From CAZIKB01 sp964539665 (GTDB lineage Bacteria; Zhuqueibacterota; Zhuqueibacteria; Oceanimicrobiales; Oceanimicrobiaceae), in assembly GCA_964539665.1 (NCBI GenBank), contig CAZIKB010000010.1, positions 17,666-81,665 on the forward strand: a stretch of 64,000 nucleotides of DNA, in the 5' to 3' direction. This document shows, piece after piece, positions 18,082 to 27,037 of the stretch (its first letter is position 1; the number at the start of each line of letters is the position of its first letter). Under the pieces are notes generated by a model. It did no database searches and was not told the origin of the DNA. It worked only from the letters and a program-made list of their open reading frames with translations. The position numbers and the translations under genes are program-made.

Positions 18082-18154
18082 GTTGAGAACTTTTTATTAT
18101 CAAAATCAATCCTGTTGAAGCAGACCTTTTCTTAGATTCAAAAGAAATCTTATT

Positions 18155-18943
18155 TTATTGAAAATACAATTCCTCTTGCAGGATTCTATAAAATTCTTCC
18201 CTCGCTTTTCTTTCAATCCAGGGCTTATGCCCGCAGTTATTGATCAGGATAAATCGAAAGTTTTGAAGAATGGCTGACAGGGGCTTTTGTACACCCTCAG
18301 CAGGATGGGGATCGTAGTCGCCGTGGATCGCTGTCACTGGACATTTGATTTGTTTTCCGAATTCCAGGAGCCTCCCGCTCCTTCTCAGTTCCGCTGCATC
18401 CTGCCACACGTTTTGAAAAATGTCAACCTGACAATCAATATATTCGGATTCGGACTCAATTGGATCGTACGCATCGGCTTTTGAAGCTAATGCTCCAAGC
18501 TGCACAAATGCGGCGTTTTTGTCTGCAACCGCGGGATCACTTAAAGTCTTCATTGTCGATAGGAATTCTGTTCTTTCTTCTTCACTGAGACGGTTTAATC
18601 TGGTCTCATGTACTCTTATTGCATATTTCGCTTCAAACGGACCGCTTCCGATAAGTATCAGTTTGTTTACGAATGCTGGATTTTTAGCAGCAAAAATAAA
18701 ACTAAGCCACGCTCCCCAGGAAAAGCCAATTAAGGTGAGAGGAAGGTCTCCATTCTTTTCCAAAACCGTTTTCAGTTCTGCAATCTGTCCTTCGAGTGAC
18801 GCTGCTGTTTGCAGTGGTTCCAAAACGTCGCATTCGGATGCGAGTTCTCGTGCCACTGGAGCCATCTCTCCGGCAGCGCCTGGGCCGCCATGAATGACGG
18901 CTACGTTAAAAGGCGCCGTCCCGTATGTTCTCAGGTTTTTCAT
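18155..18943 (-). CDS. Alpha/beta-fold hydrolase
   Basis: 262 aa, no signal peptide, so cytosolic. The oxyanion motif HGGPG is at residues 18-22, the nucleophile elbow GFSWGA places Ser at 75, the acid is in IHGDYDPHP, and the His is in NNCGHKPW. HGGPG is typical of the prolyl iminopeptidase and related hydrolase families; substrate unknown. The ATG overlaps the stop of the upstream PQQ-propeller gene by 4 bases, so they are co-translated. Base composition is above the local average, though less so than its partner, suggesting the two arrived together. Confidence 0.8.
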   Translation of the reverse strand: MKNLRTYGTAPFNVAVIHGGPGAAGEMAPVARELASECDVLEPLQTAASLEGQIAELKTVLEKNGDLPLTLIGFSWGAWLSFIFAAKNPAFVNKLILIGSGPFEAKYAIRVHETRLNRLSEEERTEFLSTMKTLSDPAVADKNAAFVQLGALASKADAYDPIESESEYIDCQVDIFQNVWQDAAELRRSGRLLEFGKQIKCPVTAIHGDYDPHPAEGVQKPLSAILQNFRFILINNCGHKPWIERKAREEFYRILQEELYFQ

Positions 18944-20337
18944 TTACCAATGCAGAACAGTGTTCTGTCGCTGCGCAGGAATAAATGTCGGTTCGAAATT
19001 GCAGGAGAGGCAATGAACCGTTCTTCAAGGTTATTTCGCGCGAGGACGTCAGGCTCTCGTCCGGCGCGCAGTACGAATGTTTCGCCGGTTTCACTAACCA
19101 GATAGACTTTGCCGTCAGCAGCGACTGGAGAGGCGTAAAAAACGCCACTCAGGCGGTGCCGCCACACGCGTTTCCCTGTTCTCGCCTCCGCGCACGATAC
19201 TACCCCTACTTCATTAGTCATGTAAAGCAGTCCGTCGTAGTGGACGATGGATGGGACATAGGATGCGCCGCCCGGCGTCCGCCATAAAATGTGACTCACA
19301 GAGACGTCGCCCCGGCCCCCCGGACGGATCGCCAGGAAATCGCTGTTGCGATACCCGCGGCTCATATAGATCACGCTATCGTGAAACACAGGTGTTGGAA
19401 TCGGCGTCTGGCGCGGTTTGCCCGCATACCATAATAACCTGCCGCTTGCCGGGTCGTAGGCGTCAATGCGCTCACTGGAGTTGACGATGAGCTCGTCACC
19501 CAGCGGTACCTGGACAACCAGAGGTGTGCTGTGCGAGACGCGGCCGCTGCCGCGATCCACATTCCAGCGTTCCTTGCCAGTGTTCTTGTCGAGCGCAAGT
19601 AAATAGGAATCCGATTTGTGGTCGCACAGGAGAATGAGAAGATCGTTGTACAGAACAGGCGAGCTGCCGTGCCCCCATTGGTTCTGGAAAGGGGAGTACT
19701 CCAGACCCAGATGGCGCGACCATGTCAGATTTCCAGCCGTATCGAGGCAAACGATCCGTCCGTTGCCGAACCAGGCATAGATGTGCGTGCCGTCGGTGGT
19801 CGGAGTCGGGGTGGCCAGATTGTGCTTCTCGTGAAGCTGAGGAAACGGGCCTGCCGCCTGGACGCGATATTCCCAGAGCCGACTGCCATCGGCTCGGTTG
19901 AACGCTTCGACCACGAGAAAGACTTCGCTGTCCTCTGACACGGGTTCCCTGCGTTGGCCGCCCATGGGATTTTCGCGTACGACCAGAGACTGATCGTCTC
20001 GTGAAAGCTTCGGCTGCGAGCCCTCCCGAACCGGAGCGCTGCCGATCTGTGAAGTAACGAAAACCAGTTCGTCCCAGACGATTGGAGATGAGGCGCCGAG
20101 TCCGGCCAGCGAAATCTTCCACACGATGTTTTCACTCACGCCCCATTTGGTAGGCAAACCGGTCTCGAAGGAAACGCCACTACTCGAAGAGCCTCGCCAT
20201 TGCGGCCAGTTTTCTCCAGCTCGTCCGGAAATCTTTTTCGCAGGATCATCTTTGGATGAAGCAATGGTTAGTAAAGCGAACAACAAAGTTGCCCAGATGA
20301 AAAAAGGTAAGGTTTTGTTTAAAACGGATCTTCGCAC
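18940..20337 (-). CDS. PQQ-like beta-propeller protein, GC-rich
   Basis: 465 aa with an N-terminal signal or anchor segment (about 9-28). Propeller repeats have the PQQ/BamB-like pattern: WPQWRG near residue 45, ENIVWKISLAGLGASSPIVW, FNRADGSRLWEYRV, ALDKNTGKERWNV, GLLYMTNEVGVVSC and VYLVSETGETFVL. Proteins starting NWPQWRGPxxxG are frequent in Planctomycetes and Acidobacteria. They act as secreted propeller scaffolds; true PQQ binding is not implied. The gene is visibly GC-rich relative to the window and produces many spurious overlapping frames, a sign of recent transfer. Confidence 0.82.
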   Translation of the reverse strand: MRRSVLNKTLPFFIWATLLFALLTIASSKDDPAKKISGRAGENWPQWRGSSSSGVSFETGLPTKWGVSENIVWKISLAGLGASSPIVWDELVFVTSQIGSAPVREGSQPKLSRDDQSLVVRENPMGGQRREPVSEDSEVFLVVEAFNRADGSRLWEYRVQAAGPFPQLHEKHNLATPTPTTDGTHIYAWFGNGRIVCLDTAGNLTWSRHLGLEYSPFQNQWGHGSSPVLYNDLLILLCDHKSDSYLLALDKNTGKERWNVDRGSGRVSHSTPLVVQVPLGDELIVNSSERIDAYDPASGRLLWYAGKPRQTPIPTPVFHDSVIYMSRGYRNSDFLAIRPGGRGDVSVSHILWRTPGGASYVPSIVHYDGLLYMTNEVGVVSCAEARTGKRVWRHRLSGVFYASPVAADGKVYLVSETGETFVLRAGREPDVLARNNLEERFIASPAISNRHLFLRSDRTLFCIGK

Positions 20338-20392
20338 TGTTCAGTCCTCCAAAATTTATCGATTTTATTACTTATGATATAAAGCATGTGTC

Positions 20393-21250
20393 CTAAAAAG
20401 GATTTCCTAACACAGACTGAACCGCCTTGCGCACCATCATAGATTTATAAATCGCCCATCCAGCACTTGTAACTTGCCCAATGACAAGTGCAGTCCCGAA
20501 AAGGAGCGAAACAGTCTGACGTATAATGGCAATGAGCATGATAACAGACGGTAAACACAGCCAAATCAAACCAAGTGTAACTCCCAGGAAACCCGGATGA
20601 AAGAAAATCCAATCCATCGCATTTTCCTCAAAGCTGCGGTCTATTGAGGCCATTAAAGCGCTGAGCAGACTCACCAAATAGACCAGTAAAACTAAAATTG
20701 CTGTTCCAAGCACTTTTGCAGCTTTCTCAGTGTAGACCGCCTCGCCGATGACCGGTATTTGCACACGGGCTCTGGATGCTTCGGCAAGTTCAGCAAACGT
20801 GGCCTGAGATCCAAGTCGAGCCTCTCTGTATAATTTATCTAATAACGAAAGAGATTCACTCAGTTCGTTCAGATCGTCACTTCCAACCGAACATTCGACA
20901 TCTGCAAAGTTCTCCGTTGCCCTGAGCGATAAATAGCTCCTGAAAACTATGATATCCTGAACTTGCCAATTAGAGACGATCGCAGAACGGTCGTCAGGAC
21001 TTGTCGGAGAGTCCTCGGAAACAATTCCAAGCCAGTACTGATGAAATTCTTCATTCTTCGAGTCATTTGGAAATTTCCCTGAAACAGCCATCCAACAAGG
21101 TCTTAATAAAGCGATAGTATCCGCGGACCTGGTTGCCAGTGAGAGAATATCAGGTTGCTCACTTGAAACAGGTAGTATGAGCAAGAGAGTGGCGATTAGA
21201 ATTGCCTGCATCGCAAATCTTACGCGTTTGACTATCGCTTCCACAGCCAT
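20393..21250 (-). CDS. Polytopic membrane protein of unknown function
   Basis: 285 aa. Hydrophobic segments: a signal-like helix at about 13-30, then helices near 183-203, 217-240 and 245-268. Between the first and second lies a soluble, acidic domain of roughly 150 residues containing two Cys (CWMAV and VECSV), likely periplasmic. I do not recognise the family. It is 55 bases upstream of the GC-rich gene on the same strand and could be co-transcribed with it, though its composition is nearer the window average. Confidence 0.6.
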   Translation of the reverse strand: MAVEAIVKRVRFAMQAILIATLLLILPVSSEQPDILSLATRSADTIALLRPCWMAVSGKFPNDSKNEEFHQYWLGIVSEDSPTSPDDRSAIVSNWQVQDIIVFRSYLSLRATENFADVECSVGSDDLNELSESLSLLDKLYREARLGSQATFAELAEASRARVQIPVIGEAVYTEKAAKVLGTAILVLLVYLVSLLSALMASIDRSFEENAMDWIFFHPGFLGVTLGLIWLCLPSVIMLIAIIRQTVSLLFGTALVIGQVTSAGWAIYKSMMVRKAVQSVLGNPF

Positions 21251-21707
21251 CTCCTTAAAAGTGAGTCCTTAGTAATGGCCATTTCCAATTGAGAGACTTG
21301 TTGACATAACCACGTTTAAACGGATTGAAATGGATGTAATTAAAGCATCTGGATTGTTTATCATTAAAAAATATCATTTTATCCCGCCTTGGTACTGTTA
21401 TCCTCTTCGTCCTAAAATAGCGCTGGTGGTGGTGAATGGCAGATTTGTAGAAAAAATCCAGTAACTGGGAAATAACAATTGTGAAAGATAATTAATATTT
21501 TCTGTGATGTCAAGGGAAAAGTGAATTGGGATGGAAAAGCAAGATACCGAGAGCACGGAGTCACTCGGAGGTGGTGAATTGGGAAATAAGGGAATAACGA
21601 TATATGGATCTAATGTCGGACAATAGTAAAAATCGTAAGCGATTAATCTTTTTCTTTTATGTTCAACAGTCCCTATAGTTGCAACAACATCTCCAATAGA
21701 TAAATTG
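21251..21707. other. Intergenic region with no recognised gene
   Basis: About 460 bases. I see no coding frame with family resemblance. There are two copies of GAATTGGGA (near 21520 and 21577) and small imperfect palindromes such as CCGAG/CTCGG around 21548-21571. Nothing can be assigned. Confidence 0.3.
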
Positions 21708-21920
21708 TCAATTAAAATAATTTGAATAACAACATTTTCTTACTTTCAGATAAACTGCCTGCCCGCAATCGGTACACGTAAATCCTGCTGGCAACTTGCA
21801 GACCGGCGTCATTCCGGCTATCCCATTGCACAGAATACCGACCAGCGCTCTGAATTTTATGCATTTATTACAATTGTGAGCGATTATTTTTACTTCCTGG
21901 CCCGGCGGTTCAGGAACCAT
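21708..21920 (-). CDS. Small cysteine-rich, zinc-ribbon-like protein
   Basis: 70 aa from the ATG at 21920, which overlaps the end of the methyltransferase gene by 11 bases. Eight cysteines, including CNKC (17-20) and CTDC (49-52), give two knuckle-like CxxC pairs about 28 residues apart, the layout of a zinc ribbon. The frame is open further upstream inside the methyltransferase gene, but a coupled start at 21920 is the economical choice. No clear ribosome-binding site is visible, so translation would depend on coupling. Could be a chance frame; the CxxC pairs argue for a real gene. Confidence 0.42.
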   Translation of the reverse strand: MVPEPPGQEVKIIAHNCNKCIKFRALVGILCNGIAGMTPVCKLPAGFTCTDCGQAVYLKVRKCCYSNYFN

Positions 21921-22503
21921 TCGATATGTTGGGTACAAACCTCGGTACTTTGCGGCAATACTCTTCATATTCCTCACCAAAGCGTTCACGCAACTCTCTT
22001 TCCTCAAGAAAGACAACCAGGTAGAGCGCTGGTATGCTTACAATAAACAGGATGTAGGATGCCAAAAAATTTGCAAAGAAGGCGTAGCCAAGTACTCCGA
22101 TAATCGCTTCGACATAACGTGGATGTCGTATCCTGGCGTAGATGCCTTCATTAAGTAGTTTGCCGGGATAGCGTTGTTCCGAAATTTCGGGCAGCCCGGC
22201 CAGTATACCGAAAGTAAGATATTTTTTGCGTTTCATGCCGATTGTTATGCCGCCGGCCATGCATAATACGGCTAATGCAATAAGGGGGTAGCTGGTGCCA
22301 AAGTCAGTAGCCAGTAAATGGTCGCGCCCTAGGAACACACCCATCATCAGGATAGCTATCGGTACGCCAAGCAATCCGTAGGTCCAGCCCGGGCCGAGTT
22401 TACGCCAGAAACTGGCAAATGGATGAATAACAAACCATAGGATGATTCCAGGAGGAATACTGATCAACACGATTAGTGCAATGAAATATCTAATAGAATC
22501 CAT
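21910..22503 (-). CDS. Isoprenylcysteine/phospholipid methyltransferase family membrane protein
   Basis: 197 aa with about five transmembrane helices. The C-terminal signature of the ICMT/PEMT family is clear: GIYARIRHPRYVEAIIG followed by EERELRERFGEEYEEYCRKVPRF. These enzymes use S-adenosylmethionine to methylate membrane-bound thiols or lipids. The bacterial substrate is generally unknown. The RHP and EE motifs that bind the cofactor are intact. An AGGTGTTAC ribosome-binding region precedes the ATG at 22503. Confidence 0.82.
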   Translation of the reverse strand: MDSIRYFIALIVLISIPPGIILWFVIHPFASFWRKLGPGWTYGLLGVPIAILMMGVFLGRDHLLATDFGTSYPLIALAVLCMAGGITIGMKRKKYLTFGILAGLPEISEQRYPGKLLNEGIYARIRHPRYVEAIIGVLGYAFFANFLASYILFIVSIPALYLVVFLEERELRERFGEEYEEYCRKVPRFVPNISNGS

Positions 22504-22729
22504 TGTAACACCTCAATTCGATACTAATTAACCAATCACTTTTTATTAAGATTCGACGACTTCAACTCCACCGAGTTCAGTGAAGTGTCTGATTATATTT
22601 TTAATTTCAACTTGCGGCCACAGTTTAAAAACTCTTAAGCATAATTAATCGTGTGTGCCTGTAAATGGTTATTTCGTCTAAAACTGAATGTTAGATATAA
22701 TTGACTACAACGGTGTTGGGCAACATAGT

Positions 22730-23287
22730 TTATGGCCTCTTTTTAATCCACTCGTCTTTAAGAATTGCATAAACCAAATCATCAACCCATTCGCCATTCA
22801 TCATAATACTCTCTTTAAAATGAGCCTCTTTCCTGAAGCCTAATCGCTCAACCATTCTTATTGATTTTATATTTCTCGGGTCAATTGAGGTTACTATTCG
22901 TCGTTTATTTAACTCATTGATAAGGTAATTAATCGTTTCTTTCAAGGCTTCGGTTGCATATCCTTTCCCATGCTGATTTTTGCCTAATGTGCAGCCAATT
23001 TCAGCCTGGTACTTATCCGAATCTAAAAAATGAATTCCCACGTCTCCAATCAATTCGTTATTTTCTTTCTTGATTATGACAAGTTGATACCAGGTGTCAA
23101 ATATGTCTATTGTCGATGAAACTCTGTTTTTTATAAAATCACAAACGTCATTGATTGTTTTTGGGATCCAGCCTTGATATTGATTTATGATTGCATCCGA
23201 GCGATATTTAAAAATAGCTTCCGCATCATCCAATCTTATTGAACGTAATAATAATCTATCAGAATTAATTTCCAGGTTATTTGTCAT
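22730..23287 (-). CDS. GNAT family N-acetyltransferase (RimJ/RimL-like)
   Basis: 185 aa. The N-terminal strand motif SDRLLLRSIRLDDAEAIFKYRSD and the acetyl-CoA pyrophosphate loop region IGCTLGKNQHGKGYATEAL (Q/R-x-x-G-x-A type) are typical of the RimJ/RimL branch, as is NIKSIRMVERLGFRKEAH. It transfers an acetyl group from acetyl-CoA to an amine on a small molecule or protein. Substrate unknown. Monocistronic by spacing. Confidence 0.9.
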   Translation of the reverse strand: MTNNLEINSDRLLLRSIRLDDAEAIFKYRSDAIINQYQGWIPKTINDVCDFIKNRVSSTIDIFDTWYQLVIIKKENNELIGDVGIHFLDSDKYQAEIGCTLGKNQHGKGYATEALKETINYLINELNKRRIVTSIDPRNIKSIRMVERLGFRKEAHFKESIMMNGEWVDDLVYAILKDEWIKKRP

Positions 23288-23345
23288 TATGTAAGGTCTT
23301 TACTCATACAGTGCCGCCGATTGTGATGTGGCGGACCTTTGATAT

Positions 23346-23456
23346 TTAACGCAGTAACAACATTTTTTTCGTTTCCACAAAATCGCTTCCTAATTGCAAT
23401 CTGTAGTAATAGATTCCACTTGAGAGATTGCTCGCGCTAAAATTAACGGTATTAAG
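23346..23456 (-). pseudogene. Remnant of a T9SS C-terminal sorting domain
   Basis: The minus strand encodes a 36-residue tail with the classic end of a T9SS type A sorting domain: NLSSGIYYYRLQLGSDFVE followed by TKKMLLLR and a stop at 23346-23348. Upstream of about 23456 the frame no longer resembles the family and no start or signal peptide exists, so only the 3' tip of a secreted-protein gene survives. It is a fossil from a deletion or recombination event between the GNAT gene and the ABC operon. Confidence 0.7.
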
Positions 23457-23645
23457 CCTTGCAATCCAGTCCCGCATCCGAATGTAGGGTGGGAGATACT
23501 GTTAATTCAGTAATCAGGCGGAATATAGCTATCCACCTGCCGAAAGTCAAGAAAAATGCGGCTACTTTGTCATATAAGTTAATTGTCAATAATATCTATG
23601 AGGGAAGTATTGAAGTTTTCAGGTTAAAGTTGAACTATTAAAGTT

Positions 23646-24707
23646 TTAGCCCGCCTGCTGTCTGGTTTTATGGGCTATTATTCCAACCATAACAAAAAAG
23701 ACGGCCAGTATCCCCATTAAAATAAAAACATCCTGCTTAACAGTTGACCAGCTTCCGCCTTGCCGTGTTATTTCCATTATCGGATTAATAACATAGTAAG
23801 TAGGAAAAAACTTTCCTGTCCAGTCTGGAATTTGAGGAATGATATTAATCAGGCCGGGACCATAAAGGATTAATACAAAGCCTTTTTGCGCAGAATACAG
23901 GGATGCCGTGTCTTTCATAAATGCACCGAGCATTAAACCAAGACAGGAAGCCATTACGGCGCCAAGGAATAAAATTAATACTATTAAACCGAACTGTGCA
24001 CTAAAAACCTGATTAAGTAAAAGTATTGATATCCCCATAACAACGCTCACGATTACCCCCATTAGTCCTTTAGACACAAAAACGTCACTTTGAGTTGCAG
24101 GAGTGGTAATGATAGCTCCAATGGTTCTTTTTAGTTTTTCATCCACCAAAGAAGTTGCAGGTATTGAAAATCCACCCATGAAAACAGCAAGAAGAACCAT
24201 TAAAGGAAGAAGACGTTCTTTCAAGGGAATATTCTTATCCTGACCCAGAGCAACCGGCGTTATTTCCACGGGTGCATTTTTCCCGGATAGATGTCTAATC
24301 TGATATAAAAGGGCAGAGCCTGCCATCACCCTGTTTTTTAAAAGGCTTTCTCCCCAGACATAAGCTGTTAATTTTGTTGACTCGCCTTTTTTTATCATAG
24401 ATTCAAAATTTACCGGCAAGACAATTCCTAAATCCTGTGTGCCGGTTGCAACGGCATCTTTTAATTCTATTTCTGATGAGTACTGCTTCAGGTTAATTGA
24501 TTCCATGTTTATCAAAGATTCAACAATTTGTGAATCGCCCTGGTCAATAATTCCAAGTTTGGGCTTACCGGAAAAAAGCGAGCTAAAACTCAAATTAACA
24601 ATTAATGTGAATCCAAGAGGAGTAACTATTGAGAATATAAAAAAGAAACTTTTTGAGTCATAAGTCAATTCTTTGGCTAATAATACACTGATTCTTCTAA
24701 TACTCAT
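23646..24707 (-). CDS. ABC-2 type exporter permease (second)
   Basis: 353 aa. Topology is that of ABC-2 permeases: one N-terminal helix (about 24-45), a soluble extracytoplasmic domain (about 50-170), then five helices to the C-terminus. LLPLMVLLAVFMGGFSIPATSLVDEKLKRTIG in outline (the EK-x-x-x-T segment) is the cytoplasmic coupling region. Overlaps its paralogue upstream by 11 bases. Together the two form a heterodimeric export channel. Substrate unknown. Confidence 0.85.
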   Translation of the reverse strand: MSIRRISVLLAKELTYDSKSFFFIFSIVTPLGFTLIVNLSFSSLFSGKPKLGIIDQGDSQIVESLINMESINLKQYSSEIELKDAVATGTQDLGIVLPVNFESMIKKGESTKLTAYVWGESLLKNRVMAGSALLYQIRHLSGKNAPVEITPVALGQDKNIPLKERLLPLMVLLAVFMGGFSIPATSLVDEKLKRTIGAIITTPATQSDVFVSKGLMGVIVSVVMGISILLLNQVFSAQFGLIVLILFLGAVMASCLGLMLGAFMKDTASLYSAQKGFVLILYGPGLINIIPQIPDWTGKFFPTYYVINPIMEITRQGGSWSTVKQDVFILMGILAVFFVMVGIIAHKTRQQAG

Positions 24708-25761
24708 TGACCTTCCTCTTCAAGGTGATAATTCCAAGGAACATGAAAACAATGTTAAATCCAATTAAGAACATAATATTGTTTAAATTGCCACTGAATC
24801 CAATATTAAAATTTACAGCACGGTGCAGCGTATCGACAAGAAAATATGTCGGGATTACTTTAATCCAACCAGACACAGGACCAGGGAATATGACTGTAAA
24901 AGCCGGTACACAAAGTATAGCCATCAAAAGAGTTGCCCAGGCAATGACAGACATCAGGTCTTTAGAAATGGAAGCAATGAGAAATGCCAGTCCGGTTACC
25001 AGAATTGAACCTAATAACAATGTAATTATAATGAGTAAAATGTTTAGCGTCAGGCTGCTTGTTATTATCATTAGTATGACGGTTTGCGAAAAAGCTAATA
25101 ACACCCCGGTAATCCCTTTGCCTACAAACAGATCAATTACTTTCATTGGTGTTACCAGTAATGCCTGAATCGTGCCATTTTCCAATTCTGAAGTTATCAG
25201 GTTCGCAAGTCCCATTGTTTCAGCGAGCAATAGCATAAACACCAATAATGGCAGCATACGGTCTCTTTGCGGAATCTGTTTACCTCCCATGTCCGGGCCA
25301 AGGACAATTTGCACATCATCAATATTTAATTTAAAACCGCTCATTTCGTTTATCATTTCACTTATAATTATTGTGAACAATTCTTTTAGTTCATCTGATA
25401 AGTCTGATGAAAAATAAACAAAGATTTGGGTTTTTTCCCCTGATAGAATTGATTTCTCCATATCTTCAGGAATTGAAATTCCGATATGTAATTCTTTGGT
25501 AGTTATCGCTTGTTTCAATTCCTCTTCGGTTTTCACATTTCGAATGCTCAATCCTTTGTTTTCTATATTTTGATTAAACATATTAAAAACCTGCGGAGCA
25601 TATAAACCAATTTCTATGGTCTCATCAACTGTATTGGGCATCATAAGATAAAAAACAAGATAAATGACGATACCTACTATTGTCATATAACCAAAAGTTT
25701 TATCCTTGCAATAAAGCACAAAATCTTTGATGACAAGCGTTTTAATTATATGCCAGTTCAC
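24697..25761 (-). CDS. ABC-2 type exporter permease (first)
   Basis: 354 aa paralogue of the next permease, with the same layout: an N-terminal helix near residues 23-43, a soluble domain with VKTEEELKQAITTKELHIGISIP, then five helices. The coupling segment ITSELENGTIQALLVTPMK is typical of the family. The start overlaps the end of the ATPase gene by 4 bases. The ATPase and two permeases therefore make one transporter, resembling NatAB/YhaP-type exporters of drugs, Na+ or lipids. The cargo cannot be inferred. Confidence 0.86.
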   Translation of the reverse strand: MNWHIIKTLVIKDFVLYCKDKTFGYMTIVGIVIYLVFYLMMPNTVDETIEIGLYAPQVFNMFNQNIENKGLSIRNVKTEEELKQAITTKELHIGISIPEDMEKSILSGEKTQIFVYFSSDLSDELKELFTIIISEMINEMSGFKLNIDDVQIVLGPDMGGKQIPQRDRMLPLLVFMLLLAETMGLANLITSELENGTIQALLVTPMKVIDLFVGKGITGVLLAFSQTVILMIITSSLTLNILLIIITLLLGSILVTGLAFLIASISKDLMSVIAWATLLMAILCVPAFTVIFPGPVSGWIKVIPTYFLVDTLHRAVNFNIGFSGNLNNIMFLIGFNIVFMFLGIITLKRKVNEY

Positions 25762-26624
25762 CCTGTTAGCCCTCTGCCGGTAATCTGAATAAAGATATCT
25801 TCCAGACTCGCTTCTGCACTATGTATTGTTACAACTTTCTCTTTATTAAAAAGTGTCTGGACATCATTTGCAGTATTTGCATCGTCCATGATGATTTCTC
25901 TGTCTGCAAGTTCACCGGCTGCTGATTCTATTTGCGCTATGAGTGCCCGCTTTCCGTATTTTTGTTTAAGGTTGTGCGGTGTATCAAGAGCGACTATTTC
26001 TCCTTCGTTGATAAATGCAACGCGGTCTGAAAGTTTATCTGCCTCTGCCATGTCGTGTGTGGTTAGAAATACAGTGGCGCCTTTTGCTCTTTCTTTGAGA
26101 ATGACCTTGCGGATATTTTTAGCAGATGCCGGATCAAGGCCTTCAGTCGGTTCATCAAGAAATAGTATTTTGGGTCTATTCACAAGCGCCCTGGCCACCA
26201 TCAGCCGTTGTTTCATTCCTTTTGAAAAAGTTACTACCCGGTCTTTTTCTCTGCCCTTGAGGCCCACCCTTATCAGGAGCTCATCAGCATCAAATTTTTT
26301 AACAGCGAATAGCCTGGCAAAAAGTTTTAAATTTTCAAGGGCGCTCATTTGTTCATACAGGTTGGTTTTTTCAAAACAGATGCCAATTTGTGCTTGGACT
26401 TTACCGCTCTGTTTTGTAATATCCAGTCCAAGCACCCTGATTTTTCCATTTTCAGGATTAAGCTGGCCGGTGAGCATTTTGATGGTTGTGGATTTACCAG
26501 CGCCATTGGGTCCCAGGAATCCAAAAATCTCGCCTTCTTTTACTTGAAAAGTAATGCCTTTTACGGCCTGTATATTACCATAGTTGAATTTTATATCCTC
26601 AACAATGATTGTGTCTGAATTCAT
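25758..26624 (-). CDS. ABC transporter ATP-binding protein
   Basis: 288 aa. Walker A GPNGAGKS is at residues 38-45, the signature is the variant FSKGMKQR at 133-140 (usual for exporters of this class, where LSGGQ becomes SKGM), and Walker B ILFLDEP is at 153-159, followed by the H-loop TTHDM. A C-terminal extension of about 70 residues is typical of CcmA/NatA-like ATPases. A GAAAGGAGC ribosome-binding site lies before the ATG. It drives the two ABC-2 permeases that follow. Confidence 0.93.
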   Translation of the reverse strand: MNSDTIIVEDIKFNYGNIQAVKGITFQVKEGEIFGFLGPNGAGKSTTIKMLTGQLNPENGKIRVLGLDITKQSGKVQAQIGICFEKTNLYEQMSALENLKLFARLFAVKKFDADELLIRVGLKGREKDRVVTFSKGMKQRLMVARALVNRPKILFLDEPTEGLDPASAKNIRKVILKERAKGATVFLTTHDMAEADKLSDRVAFINEGEIVALDTPHNLKQKYGKRALIAQIESAAGELADREIIMDDANTANDVQTLFNKEKVVTIHSAEASLEDIFIQITGRGLTG

Positions 26625-26736
26625 ATTCGCTCCTTTCTTTCATGCTACCCAAGGCTGAATTATTTACAAAGAAGGAATACGGCAAAATAATTATGGACAA
26701 AATGATTGTTTTTAATGTAAATTATTTTGTAGTCAT

Positions 26737-27033
26737 TCATCCTCTTAATGCCGTAATCAAACTTTCCATTTCATCCAGGTAAACGTTCAGTGCCTTTTTC
26801 CCTTTCAGGGTTATTGAAGCAGCGGTATAGGGCTTGTTATCTTTAAAGGTCTTTTTGATTTTGACATATCCCGCTGCTTGCAGTTTTTTCAATTGAATAG
26901 ACAGATTTCCTGATGTGAATCCGAGTTTTTCCAGCAGTGTGTTAAAACTGCTCTCCTTATTGTCCGTGCTGGCCAGATGCGTCAGGATAAGCAGTCGGGC
27001 GCGCTCGTGGATGAGTCTGTCTAAATGGGGCAC
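26737..27033 (-). CDS. Winged-helix transcriptional regulator (MarR/ArsR-like)
   Basis: 98 aa from a GTG at 27033. This start was chosen because AGGAGG lies about 9 bases upstream within the end of the preceding gene; a longer frame from 27105 would overlap that gene by 68 bases. The HTH is visible in FNTLLEKLGFTSGNLSIQLKKLQAAGYVKI, read in parts as a helix-turn-helix and recognition helix, followed by a wing with KPYTAASITLKGKKAL. This is the winged-helix family often paired with membrane proteins and ABC exporters. It probably represses the operon in response to an unknown signal. Confidence 0.8.
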   Translation of the reverse strand: MPHLDRLIHERARLLILTHLASTDNKESSFNTLLEKLGFTSGNLSIQLKKLQAAGYVKIKKTFKDNKPYTAASITLKGKKALNVYLDEMESLITALRG

Positions 27034-27037
27034 CGGA

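Noticed and set aside
19371..20135. Overlapping open frames on both strands inside the PQQ-propeller gene
   Set aside because: They are arginine- and serine-rich products expected from reading GC-rich DNA in the wrong frame and have no motifs.
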